Source: Synchiropus splendidus (taxonomy: Eukaryota; Chordata; Actinopteri; Syngnathiformes; Callionymidae). Taken from it: 64,000 nucleotides of DNA. The stretch's first letter is position 1. Every line of letters begins with the position of its first letter. The position numbers and the translations under genes are program-made. Under the pieces are notes generated by a model that worked only from the letters and a program-made list of their open reading frames with translations, was not told where the DNA came from and searched no databases. The DNA is taken from NCBI RefSeq assembly GCF_027744825.2, contig NC_071336.1:18632501-18696500 (forward strand), read 5' to 3'. Positions 11,756 to 21,850 of the stretch are shown here, in pieces.

Positions 11756-14700
11756 ATGAGTGGGCTACTCAAGAGGAAGTTTGAGGAGGTGGATGAGGAC
11801 CCGGCCTACTCCTCCCCATCCCCCTCATCCCTGTCCTCCGCCTGCTCCGGCTGGGACTCCGAGGGGGAGAGCTGCTTCTCTGACACCCTGGATTCCACTC
11901 CCAGCAACCCCGGTTCCCCGGCAACAAACTTCACCAGTGAGTCTCATCCCAAATTGAGCACCTCACCTCTTTACGAGCAACTCTGGTACTTTTGGGGATG
12001 ATATGAATCTTTTCAAATCATAGAGTAAAATTGAGATCACACTTCAGCGACAGTTTAGAGTCTGTCTAGCTATGGCTCCATCTAGTGGATGGTTGTTGGA
12101 AGTGACCCCAGCAGTTGTGAGGTTTCCAAGATGTCAGGGCTCCAGGCCAGGAAGAGCAGCGTGGCTGCCTGCCAGAAGGGAGAACACTCGGCTCCTTGTC
12201 TGCAGCCCCGGGAGTTCAACCAGCAGCACAGGTGCTGAATGAGTCGCGCTGCCAGATACAAAGGGGGAACAATCAAGGATAAGCCTGTGGAGGCGTCCAG
12301 AGGAGCAGGTTGGAGAGACTTTTGAAATCCGGGGTTCTGGTTAAACACAGGGAGAAATGCCATGGTTCGATTTAGGAGCAGCAAATGAAGAGGAAAGCCG
12401 CTTGTCGTTTGCTGGAGTCACCGCCCTGAGCAGAAATGGGTCAGACGGAATTCCTTTAACAGTAATTGAGCTCCAATTCACCTAGATCTTTTTGTCTAGC
12501 TAATAACTAGCTTTTGCGTGTTACTGCTGTGAGGTCATTGTTACGAGGAATGACTTGCTGTGACCTCTTTTGTCTGACAGCATTATGACATCTGAACTTT
12601 GAGTCCCTGTGAACGAGATGTTTTGGTGACATTAGGGGAAAGTTTTGGTGAGTTTGAGCGAGATAAGTGTTTGCTTTACATGGCCACTGTATTGATCAAC
12701 AGATGTGGCGGTTGTCCCTTAAAAGAATAACACTGCAGACTCTGACTTCGACATTCCTCTGCAAAGGAGGTGGTGTTAACAATAAAGCCCTCAGTAATAG
12801 TCGGGATCCAGTCTGAACAGCTCATCGGTTTCCTTCCAGCATATGGTTCTGCTTTCACCGGCATACGTTTTTCTTAATGCTGGTCTTGGTAGCGCTGGCT
12901 CTCCAATGAGTTCACGGAAGTCCTGCGCTGTTTTTGTGGGGGGAGGTTGTCAGCTCACTGGGTGGGCAGGACTTATTACCTTCCAGCCAGCCACACTGAC
13001 CACCTATCCTCCTCTCCACATGATTCAAGTGTTTACTGGTAACTGTGCTTCCTTGAAATTTACAGGAAGTACTGATCGTATAAAAGTGTTTAATGGAGAT
13101 GTTTTTTTATAAAGGAAAAAATGTGTAGAAAACAACAAAAAAAAACTTTTTTTTTTAACTGACAACGTGACATGATTAAAAAGGAATGCTCTCTCCACAG
13201 CTACGTCCATCCTCAAGAAATCCAAGCGAGCGCGACGCAGCAACGTGACCTTTGACCAGGTGACCGTCTTCTTCTTCCCACGGTGCCAGGGCTTCACCAG
13301 TGTTCCCAGCAGAGGTGGCTGTACTCTGGGCATGATGCAGCACCACAGCGCTCTGCGCACCTACACGCTGGCGGAGTTTGCTGTGGAGCAGCGGGCGCTG
13401 CGCCGGGAAAAGCTGCTAAACCGGCTCAGGGAGGAAAAGCTGGAGGCACTGAAGCTTAAGGTAAACATCCTTCATCATGGCTGGCTTCAGCTCTGCACTC
13501 CCAGTCTAAATGCTCCTTCTCTCCTCAGCTGACCAAGAACGGAACTCAAGACAGCGAGGAGGCCGAGCGACTGACCGTGGACGACATTCCAGAGCAAGAC
13601 ATCGACATCAGCACGACCAACTTGGAGGAAGGTTCTTTTCTGCAGCCGTACCCATCCAAACGCCGCTACGCTCTCCTCAAGGCAGCGGGTGTCAAGAAGA
13701 TCGACAAGGAGGAGAAGAGGCAGCTGCACGAGCTCAGGCTGTCCAGAGAGAACTGTGGCTGTGACTGTCAGGGTTTCTGTGAGCCGGAGACCTGCAGCTG
13801 CAGCCTGGCAGGAATCAAGTGTCAGGTGATGAACCGTTATTGTGCTACAGAAGTCTGCTCCTGAACCTCTGCGTACTAGTGACGACCTAACTGCTCTCCC
13901 CCTCCTTCTAGATGGATCACTCGTCTTTCCCATGTGGCTGCACTAAAGATGGCTGTGGCAACACAGAAGGCCGAGTTGAGTTTAACTCCACCCGTGTGCA
14001 GACGCATTACATCCACACCATCATGAAGCTGGAGCTGGAGAAGAGACTGGAGGAGCAGTCCAGCACGGAGGAGGAGCAGGAAGAGAAGGGATGCGTTCAC
14101 TCGGTCCCTGCCACGCCTTCCTTTACCTTCAACTCGGAGCTGGCGGCGGGCGGAGAGAACAGCTGTAGCAGTGACATGACAGACTTGTCGGACTCTTCGG
14201 GCCACAGCGAGGACTCGGAAGTCGCGGAGAACCGGTGCGACAACCGGACGCAGCTGGACGTTGGCGAAAAAGGTCTCAGTCGCATTCTCAGCTTCAGTGA
14301 AGTTGAAGAGGCCGAGGATCAGGGCGGCAATGTTGCTAAGCAGGAGCAGCCGTCCACGGAGGCGTTCAGTAGCTTTAGCATGGCGGACTTTGCTGACGAG
14401 AACGATAACGTAGACGTGGAACTGCTGGAGGACCACACAGACAACAGAGCCATTTCAGAACTTTTAGACGAGAACGCAAACCAGGGGAACGCTTTGTTCC
14501 ACAGCAGCAGCGTCCCACACACGCCCTCGCCCACCGTAGACAGAATGGCAAGCTACAACATGGACCTCAGCCTCTCTTCTGAGTCAGACTTGGAGTTTTT
14601 CGACGGCTTTCCCTGTCTCGGGCCCACTTCGCTTTACAATTCCCTGAAGGAGTACGAACACATGGACAACTTCTTTCAGTTTCAGTTTTCTAGTTACCCG

Positions 14701-14853
14701 AATGCACCCCCTGCCGCTGACCCCGGAACCTGCCTGCTGGAGTCGCTCATCGGCCTTTCTGAATCCGTCCCAGAACCCCCCACCACATTCACAGACAATC
14801 AGTTGCTAGAGGAAGCCATGAAACTGTCTGTAATGGAATCTGTGAAAGTCTGA
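11756..14853 (+). CDS. csrnp1: CSRNP1, cysteine/serine-rich nuclear protein 1 (spliced)
   Basis: Nuclear transcriptional regulator of the CSRNP/AXUD1 family, known as an AXIN1-inducible early-response gene. Coding exons are 11756-11936, 13201-13460, 13529-13825 and 13912-14853; phases agree and give 559 residues (human about 589). The N-terminus [15 protein letters not shown] is the family signature, followed by a Ser/Pro-rich stretch (about 18-45). Exon 3 carries the basic [10 protein letters not shown] run and the conserved block with [19 protein letters not shown], which separates CSRNP1 from CSRNP2/3. The cysteine-rich region (about 223-265) includes [15 protein letters not shown] and FPCGC. 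The tail is acidic and serine-rich. The start has G at -3; the proposed exon 4-5 introns are only 68 and 86 bp. No breaks. Whether this is teleost copy a or b cannot be told. Linkage to gorasp1 supports the call. Confidence 0.95.
11937..13200 (+). other. csrnp1: csrnp1 intron 2
   Basis: A 1,264-bp intron from GTGAGT at 11937 to CTCTCCACAG ending at 13200, interrupting a codon after its first base. It holds no recognisable gene. A degenerate CTCF-like motif lies at 12075-12088 on the minus strand (CCACTAGATGGAGC). Poly(A)/poly(T) runs lie near 13136-13158. Confidence 0.75.
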
Positions 14854-15759
14854 AAAATCCGTGGATGTATTTTGCTGGGGGAGTGTACGTGCACATACGA
14901 TGTCAACACTTTTTTTTTTTTTTTCTTTTTGGAGGAAAGCTGTGATTTCCCCGTCTGCCTGACACGTGTGTAGACTCCAAACTTGCCTTCAAAGCAGTTC
15001 TGAGGCTGGGTTGCTATGTGAGTTGGCAGCTAGAAGTGAATAAGATGCAAAACATCGATCAAACCTGTGAGTGAATCTCTCACTTCCTAAGAAAGCTCTT
15101 GTAACCAAACCAGAAACGCCAACCCTGAAACAGGATTAACTTTTGGGGGGAGGTTAGTGTCCACACGGCTGAATGTGCACCTCAGGGATTTTTATCTAGC
15201 TTTTTGGGGAGTCCTCATGCGGTGACTATTGCAGTAAAGGGCATGTTCTTCCTGCCTTCAAGGGAGCTTGAGTTGGAACTTGGGCCGCGGTCACGTCGCA
15301 AGTCATTTGGTTTAGGAAACTGTTGGAGTTAAGAAAAATTCTTGTGAATTTGATGCATAAATTGAAGTTCAAATCTGAACCTCCAACATCACATCTAAAC
15401 CCAACGCGTTGAATGGTCTACAACACTTGTAGTCCAGCGTGAAGAATATGGGAACACTAATTCTAAGATGATGCTACATGACCTCATCCTTGTCACGTGA
15501 CCGTGGGCCCAGTCCTCCGCTAGTCTCCTCCGACTCGTCGTTGATGTCTCCAACGGGTCTTACATGGTACAAAAATCCCTCTAAAATCTCATCAGTGAGC
15601 ACTTTATCTGTGAAAATGTATGAATTTAGGCATTGTTTGGGTCGGGGATGGCCGACTCAGCGTTTCTGAACAACATGTTTATCTAGGAGAAGTAAAAAAA
15701 GGAAAAAAAAAAGCTCATACCGTAATCACCTAAAGGAACGTTGCCTTCACTGTCTTTCT

Positions 15760-15765
15760 ATTAAA
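15760..15765 (+). terminator. Candidate csrnp1 poly(A) signal (ATTAAA)
   Basis: ATTAAA lies about 0.9 kb after the csrnp1 stop codon and is followed by T-rich DNA near 15780-15800 that could serve as the downstream element. Other signals further on could be used instead. Confidence 0.35.
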
Positions 15766-16029
15766 TTATTTCCTTTACCATCTTTTTATTTTTTTTTCTA
15801 TAATTTATTTTCACAGAACTTTCATTTCAGATGCAGCACTGTGGTTTGATATTTTCACCTGGAAGTGCAATGTTCTAATTTTTATGTTCCATATCGCATA
15901 TTTAATATCTAATACATTTAACTTTAGTAACTTATCTTATTATTTCACGCGTTATTTAATGATCAGATGGCAATAATGAGCTGTTTAACTGGATGTGCCT
16001 GATTGTGAAGGGAGTCAGGCCGACCAGCG

Positions 16030-16078
16030 GTGTGTGTGTGAGTGTGTGTGCGCACGAGCGCACGCACGCACACACATG
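16030..16078. repeat. TG/CA alternating tract with self-complementary arms
   Basis: A run of GT repeats passes through a GCGCACGAGCGCACG centre into CA repeats, so the two arms are reverse complements. Alternating purine-pyrimidine sequence of this kind can adopt Z-DNA, and a transcript could fold into a hairpin. It lies 1.2 kb after the csrnp1 stop codon, perhaps in its 3' UTR. Confidence 0.7.
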
Positions 16079-18161
16079 CACGGTGCTTCCATGTGAGCTT
16101 TGGGACTGAAAACTGTGGAATCTCCCGAATCACTGAAATTAAATTATGGGTCTATTATATTGCTGCCTAATGATGTAGACAAATGACACTAATATTTTGT
16201 AACTTATGTAGCTGAACCAGAGAATTCTAATCACTGACAAATTGAATATTTTATTAAGAAAGGGGTAATTTTCAATCTGGGACGACCTTTGTTATAATAT
16301 ATAAGAAGTATTTATGAGGGCTCTCCTGCATTCTGAAGTATTTTAATAGGCAGCCTGGATAGATATCTTAAACAGAAAGATCAATTTGATTGTACTCTGA
16401 ATATTTTGGAAGTTTGTGACTCGGGTTACAGTGTGTAACCACTTAATCATGTACAAAAGGCCTTTGTGGATAAAAACTGCATATATTATACAATTTTTAT
16501 CGTGCACACGAAGCCTGAATATGAAGAGATGCCTCCTTTAATTGTAGAACAAAATGTGTTCAAAGGTGTGAGGGACGCGAGTCGGTGTACATATCTCACT
16601 CTTTCTACTGCTGGTTCTTCAGCCTTTCCAACCATGCATGCAGGTCCTGTTTGTTCAAACTCAGTCATTGTATATGTGCTGACGTGCACATCGGAAATGT
16701 ATTATTCGCTTTTTGCCTTTTCATTACTTTGGAAATCCATTTCTGGTGTCTCGGCGAGAGTGCCCCTTTTCCAGATTTGTTTGTATAAAAGAAGCTATTC
16801 TCAAGAAGAACTGTCAACAGTGAGTGTCTATCGATGAAATGTATTACAGTACAGCTTTTTTAATTTAAAAATCAACGTGTCTTATTTTATTTGCCTTTTG
16901 CGTTGTACATACTTCTGCTTGAATGGTCCTGCCGAGCAAACAAAGCTGCTTATTTTTTACACCTTCTCACTTCAAACTTGCTGTTAACAGTTTCTGTCAT
17001 CCAAGCCATTTTGCCCGCCTGTCCCTCCAAGTAATAATTAAAAAAAAAGTTTTTCTAAAGTTTGTCTTTGTCTGTTCTATTCATTCAAGTTTTTATGGGC
17101 ATTCCCATGATTCCCTTCATTGGGTAGTTATTTTATCATATTTTAATCCAATATTTAATGTCTTTCTAAAAACTAGGGATGCACTGAATTTTACATTTGT
17201 GGCTGAAGAAAATTTTAAATGCTTGGAAGAATACCGAATAATACTGAATATACAATGTGGTGGTCAGGGTTTTTTTTTTTTTTTTTTACTTTTTTTTTGT
17301 TGCATAAATAGTTGAAGATATTTACATACATACACATGGCATTTTTTTTCAGGCTTATAATTTAAAAGGCATAACAATTTCCTATTATATAATGATGATG
17401 TAAACAAAAATCAAGAAGTCTCATAGACTCAGTTAGTCCTCTGCCACGCATTTTTGAAATTAAAAAACACATTCTATTACGTAGCATTGTCTATTACCAA
17501 ATGTTTGGTGCATCAGTTTACAGGAAAAGAAAAAGGACTTCACACTGACCCGTTGGTCTGCTGCCAGGATATTGAAAAACTGTAGGTGGCAGCCGTGGAG
17601 CTGCAGTCCACACTAGCAATATAAATCCCGAAACAATTCATCATTTCTTCTTTCTTTTCAACAGAAAAAAATGTATGCTCCCTCCATATGTGCAGCTGTA
17701 AATATGACTTCTGGCTTGCACCAATTTCTGATGAGAGCGCAAGCTCTGTCGCATTCTGTGACGTGTACTGCCTACCGCACTTATGTTTTGCTCTGATTCT
17801 AAATGTGCAAGTGGTGTACAGAAAAATCTCCACCGTGGCTGGAGTTTTTGAAAAGTGTTGTCACCAGAGGTGAATTCGTCGTTTATGTATCAGCAAAGGG
17901 GGCAGACGAAGAGCTGTTTATTGGTTGCTAAAAATAACCAGGTACGTCTAAATGGGGCTTCACAGTTCAGAGGTCAAGTTCTCCCCCGCCTCGTAAACCT
18001 TCTGTCTGAGAACCGTGATCTCAGACTAAGATGACCCTCTAATACAGAATGAAGAAAAAATAAAAGCTAGATTCTTTGATGGTCAGCTTGCGTAGATTCT
18101 TTTTTTATGACAACTCACATTCAAGCTCTACTGAAATATATTCATGTTTAAATTTGAAATC

Positions 18162-18328
18162 ATCCATACATCCTCAGTGAACCAGAGCTTAGTCCTGTTC
18201 AGTGTTGCGTGGAGTGCTGGTGCCTATCTCAGCAGTCGTTGGCTGGGAGGCAGGAATACACCCTGGACAGGTCAACCTTCTTGCTGCTAGGCGAGAGTGC
18301 TAACCACTAGGCTGCCGTGTGGCCCCTA
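18162..18328. repeat. Interspersed repeat fragment (teleost type)
   Basis: The sequence has phrases common to a dispersed fish repeat: a stretch around CTTAGTCCTGTTCAG, then AATACACCCTGGACAGGTC at about 18254, then GTGCTAACCACTAGGCTGCC near its end. It is degenerate and has no coding capacity. The family name cannot be fixed without a repeat library. A related, reverse-oriented fragment appears at about 60080-60181. Confidence 0.6.
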
Positions 18329-19351
18329 CATTTACAGTCCCAGTTATGAATAGATTATATTCATCAATTTCACTTTAAAAAAAATGCAGGAGCTTTGAAT
18401 GAATGTTGGGGTTGAAATGGAGGACGCTTTCCTTGAAAACAGATCAGCTCTGCATTCAGTTAAAATAACTGGAAAATTAAAGAACATGCAAATTGACATC
18501 TTGTGAAGCACATTGTGCAGACGCCATTAAAGCCGATTCTCATTATTTGCCAAAAAGCAGTCTTTTATAAATGTAGTCTAACAGTTGAACCACTTTTTTG
18601 AAATTGTTGTTGGCCATCTGCGAGAAGAAAAAAAGTGATGTCATGCTGTAGCCTCCCAACTTTGAGAGAAAACATCTGCAGACCAAAAGCAGTCGCGCCA
18701 ATGACCTCATGTGGTCTACACGCTGCAATAATTAAAGTTCTGAAGTCCCTCTTCATGCAACCATTCGGGCTGGAGGGCATTTCATACATTTAAACACGAA
18801 TGCTTTTATGCATTTAAACATGAATGCTTTTATGCATCATGATGGAAACTAGGATAGACTGAACTATCATATATGTTTATTCATATCAAGTTGTCTACTT
18901 GGCACCACTAGGTGCAGCGGGCCTCATATCTATGTTGCATTTTTGCGAATTAAAAATAAAAGCCACTCTTCTTGTGAGACATAAATTGGTTGAACCGTGT
19001 TTGGTCTTTCCTTTTCATGACTGCCTGTCCAGAGTGTCCCCTTCATTTACCTGGGGCAGCTGGGAAAGGCTTGCAGCGGAATAGAGAGGATAAAAGAATG
19101 ATGCCAAATAAACAAAAAAATGTATCTTTAAACAAGCATTAATTCTAACAGTCTGGCCTTTGATGTATTTTCAAAATGTATGAGATATTGTTTTTAGCCA
19201 CCCCAAGTGCCGTTGAAGCTCTTGTAGCAGTTAAATGGAAGCCTCAATCTTGATTCAGAAACTTATTCATGATAAATGTAAATCCTGTTCTGCTTGTATA
19301 GTTCTTTAAATGAAGACTCACACTTTAACATTATAAATCTGACGCTTATTT
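18329..19351. other. Intergenic DNA between csrnp1 and the elastase gene
   Basis: No gene was recognised. Apart from the 24-bp tandem duplication, it is AT-rich, with plus-strand AATAAA hexamers at 18955-18960 and 19107-19112 that are too far from csrnp1 to assign with confidence. The two genes converge on this region. Confidence 0.6.
18787..18834. repeat. 24-bp tandem duplication
   Basis: Two adjacent 24-bp units (18787-18810 and 18811-18834), each beginning CATTTAAACA and ending GCTTTTATG, differ at a single base. It is a minisatellite-like duplication between csrnp1 and the elastase gene. Confidence 0.85.
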
Positions 19352-19357
19352 TTTATT
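19352..19357 (-). terminator. Elastase-gene poly(A) signal
   Basis: On the minus strand AATAAA lies about 22 bp past the elastase stop codon (19379-19381), giving a very short 3' UTR. Abundant pancreatic zymogen mRNAs are typically this compact. Confidence 0.7.
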
Positions 19358-19378
19358 CTCACTGTTACTCATTCCTCT

Positions 19379-21169
19379 TCAACGACGAGAAGATGCCAGA
19401 ACCTGGAAGCCAGCAAAGAACAGTGTTAATGTGGTGCGGGTTACTGGACCTAGATTGTTGATCCCTTACGGAATAGATCCAGTCCTCAAAGAAAGAAACC
19501 CTTGTGAACACTGTGGGTTTGGTCACTTGGTTGCACCTTCCAGACGGACCGTAGCTGACCACTCCATGGACTCTCCAGGCTCCATCAGTGTAGCAGTTCA
19601 GGGGCCCCCCAGAGTCGCCCTGTCATCAAATACGCTTTCACCAACTGTGCTGACTGACTTTTCCACCGATGATGTGAGTAACCTGGCAGCCGGAGATCAC
19701 ACCGTCTCCTCCAGCACAGACCATGGACTCCAGAGCAATGCTGCCCCACCAGTTGGGCTGAGAACACACAGAGTGCTCCACTACTGGGATGGCAGCTACC
19801 TGCAGGATGGACGGGTGAGTGACCCCTTCATCTGGAAGACAGGTGAACCAGTGAGAGTCAGACGTTGCTGTGCGGTGTCTCGTGTCTAGATTTAAATAGA
19901 GATGTGTGGTGCAGTAAGTTTATCCAAATAATAATGATTTTTTTATTGTCTAGAAGCACAAATGTATAATATACAGAGTTGCTTTCAGTGTCATGTTAAC
20001 TTTGACAGATCCGATACTAATAGTCATGATAATGGCACTGATAGTGGTGAGTCAGTTTAAAAACACAGAATACATTTGTAGGCTTATTATTACCAATATT
20101 CATTTATTGGCACTTTTGCTACTCTGATATTGAACGCCAAAAAGATAAAGGGGACTATTTGTGTACTCACATCCCATGACTCCCCAGCCAGTGATGAAAC
20201 ACTCGAACCCATGAGGCAGTGTTTGTCCAGGTGCGGGAAGGTTGCCAATGGCAACAAAGCCGTTGTCATATACGCCATCAGCCAGTTTCAAGATAGCAAT
20301 ATCGTTTCTATAAAAGTCCCGTGGGAATCATTGTGAAGTTCTTGACTTCATCCCAAATTTTCACTTTACCCATTGCCAAGCTGTCCGTTCCATGCGGGGT
20401 GCACGATGATCCTTTCCACGCGGCAATACTGCTCACTGCCGTCGTCCTCATCCAGGTTGTACTCTCCCAAAACCACCTGGTACAGACGGGGATCCATCCT
20501 GACAAGGATCACCAATGGAGAGCGAGTTTTGAAATGATGCACATTTCAAAAGTTAGTTAAGACGTGGTGTTTTAAGAAGTGGTGGATTGGTTGATGTGTA
20601 GGTCACTACAGTGCATCACAGTAGGAGCGCATTGGCCCAAATGAATGGGGGATATGTTCTTTGAAAACATCACATTTAAATGACTAATAAGATCTAGCAT
20701 GGGCGAGAAGATGAGAGCTAAATATCTTTTTTTTTTTCAATCTTCCACCATGTCTCTCATCATGGTTCGTGTTTAAGAACACCTACGACAGAATGCAGTG
20801 AGCAGCAGTCATGACATGGAAAGCATCGATGAGGGAGCCTCCACAGATGTGACCGAAGTAACCGCCATTATAGGAATCGTACTGTAGAGAGACCTGCAAG
20901 ACAAAAAAAAAACATGTAGAGTGTAACTGCTGAAGTGAACGTTGGTACACAAAACTCATGTACCTGCCATTTCCAGGTGTTGGGTTTGGCGTTTTCGCCT
21001 CCAATGACCCTGTCGTCTGCATCTGGGTTGACCAGTGAGGCAGCACAGATCAGCCCTGCTCACAATGAAACGCATTCTTAAAAAACGCCTGCGGTTTCCA
21101 TCTGAATTAAGACTCTTCATTAACATTCTTCTCACCAATGCAGGACAGAAAAGTCAAAAGCCGCATCAT
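19379..21169 (-). CDS. Chymotrypsin-like elastase precursor, S1 family (spliced)
   Basis: Secreted digestive endopeptidase zymogen, expected in the exocrine pancreas. Coding exons on the minus strand: 21136-21169, 20964-21055, 20787-20893, 20370-20498, 20171-20307, 19683-19831, 19470-19619 and 19379-19402; phases agree and give 273 residues. Residues 1-17 form a hydrophobic signal peptide ([10 protein letters not shown] start), and a short propeptide ends at Arg27, before the mature start VIGG. The triad is complete: His74 in TAAHC, Asp123 in NDIAIL and Ser219 in GDSGGP. The base of the S1 pocket (chymotrypsin 189) is Ser213, as in elastases and chymotrypsins, not Asp as in trypsin. [13 protein letters not shown] and KPTVFTRVS are elastase-type, but the 216 position is Gly, as in CELA2. 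The exact CELA paralogue is unresolved. Introns 4, 6 and 7 are 62, 63 and 67 bp. A second Met codon follows the first, so the start could be three bases later. Confidence 0.92.
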
Positions 21170-21213
21170 GTTGAAGCTCTCAGGATCGGACGCAGCCTGG
21201 ATTTAAATTTTTA

Positions 21214-21221
21214 TTTATATA
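21214..21221 (-). promoter_or_regulatory. TATA box of the elastase gene
   Basis: On the minus strand TATATAAA lies 45-52 bp before the first ATG (21169), so transcription should start near 21185-21190 and leave a leader of about 20 bases. A strong TATA box with a very short leader is typical of pancreatic zymogen genes. Confidence 0.7.
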
Positions 21222-21850
21222 ACCGCTTGTGACCTTCGGGGGGTAATAGACAACTAAGACCTTATCAATGAGCTGAACTTGAAATAGAACACGGTTGAAC
21301 CCGAACAGGTGTAGGGAAAGACAACCAGTCCAGCACCTGAGCTGCTCAGAAGAACACTACTTTTGTTTGTTTTTATCAGCATATTTTTAAGAACATAAAC
21401 TGAAAAGAAATAGATAAATAGATTAAAAAAAAAAATCACTTCCTTCAGGTAAAAGTGGATCAATAACAATATCTTTTTGTTTTAAAGTAAAGCTGAAAAA
21501 CACATTATTTGGATTTCAAATGATTATTATTATTATTGTAGTAAACCGTGGTACAGTTTTGTCGACAGCACATAACGAAGTCAGGTCTTCAAATCATAAG
21601 CGCCGCACACACCTTCTGCAGTCGACCTTCAGACACAAGTAATCGAACCCCGATCCCGCTCAGCGCGATTGAATGATCTGGCATCTTTATTTATAAACGC
21701 TGCCTTACAACTACGTCAGCTGTCAAAGTGCCCCGGCTGCTCGGCTAAACTAGCATGACCGAGCACTGCGGCGTCTACAATTAGCAGTTAAATGTGACCG
21801 AACGTCGGTGACAAGTGTCGCGTGTGAACACCAAGTGACTGCTGGACAAC
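21222..21850. promoter_or_regulatory. Shared intergenic region, elastase and gorasp1 promoters
   Basis: This stretch separates two divergent genes. The left part belongs to the elastase promoter; two E-boxes (CAGGTG at about 21307 and CACCTG near 21336) and a GGGAAA box are present, recalling acinar PTF1 sites but not in the usual arrangement. The right part (about 21600-21850) is richer in CpG, lacks a TATA box and has a CRE-like TACGTCA near 21712, as expected for the housekeeping gorasp1 promoter. Confidence 0.5.

Larger units (their letters stand above)
14854..18150 (+). other. csrnp1: csrnp1 3' UTR and downstream DNA
   Basis: The AT- and T-rich DNA after the stop codon looks like a long 3' UTR, with T runs near 14910 and 15790 and several ATTTA-type motifs, common in unstable early-response mRNAs. 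A candidate poly(A) signal ATTAAA is at 15760-15765, another at 17037-17042, and AATAAA at 18059-18064; which is used is unknown. A TG/CA tract lies at 16030-16078 and a long T run near 17269-17300. No other gene was recognised; the open frames here are short and low in complexity. Confidence 0.5.

Noticed and set aside
13876..14436. 186-codon minus-strand frame over csrnp1 exon 5
   Set aside because: It is the antisense shadow of the acidic, Glu/Ser-rich csrnp1 coding exon.
16030..16078. microRNA precursor
   Set aside because: The fold comes from simple GT/CA repeats with no miRNA-like mature arm.
18899..18925. CTCF site (ACCACTAGGTGCAGC)
   Set aside because: The core GGTGCA departs from the GRGGGC requirement; weaker than the reported sites.
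21300..21330. Canonical PTF1 site in the elastase promoter
   Set aside because: The E-box and the GGGAAA box are in the wrong relative order and spacing, so it is reported only as a weak observation.
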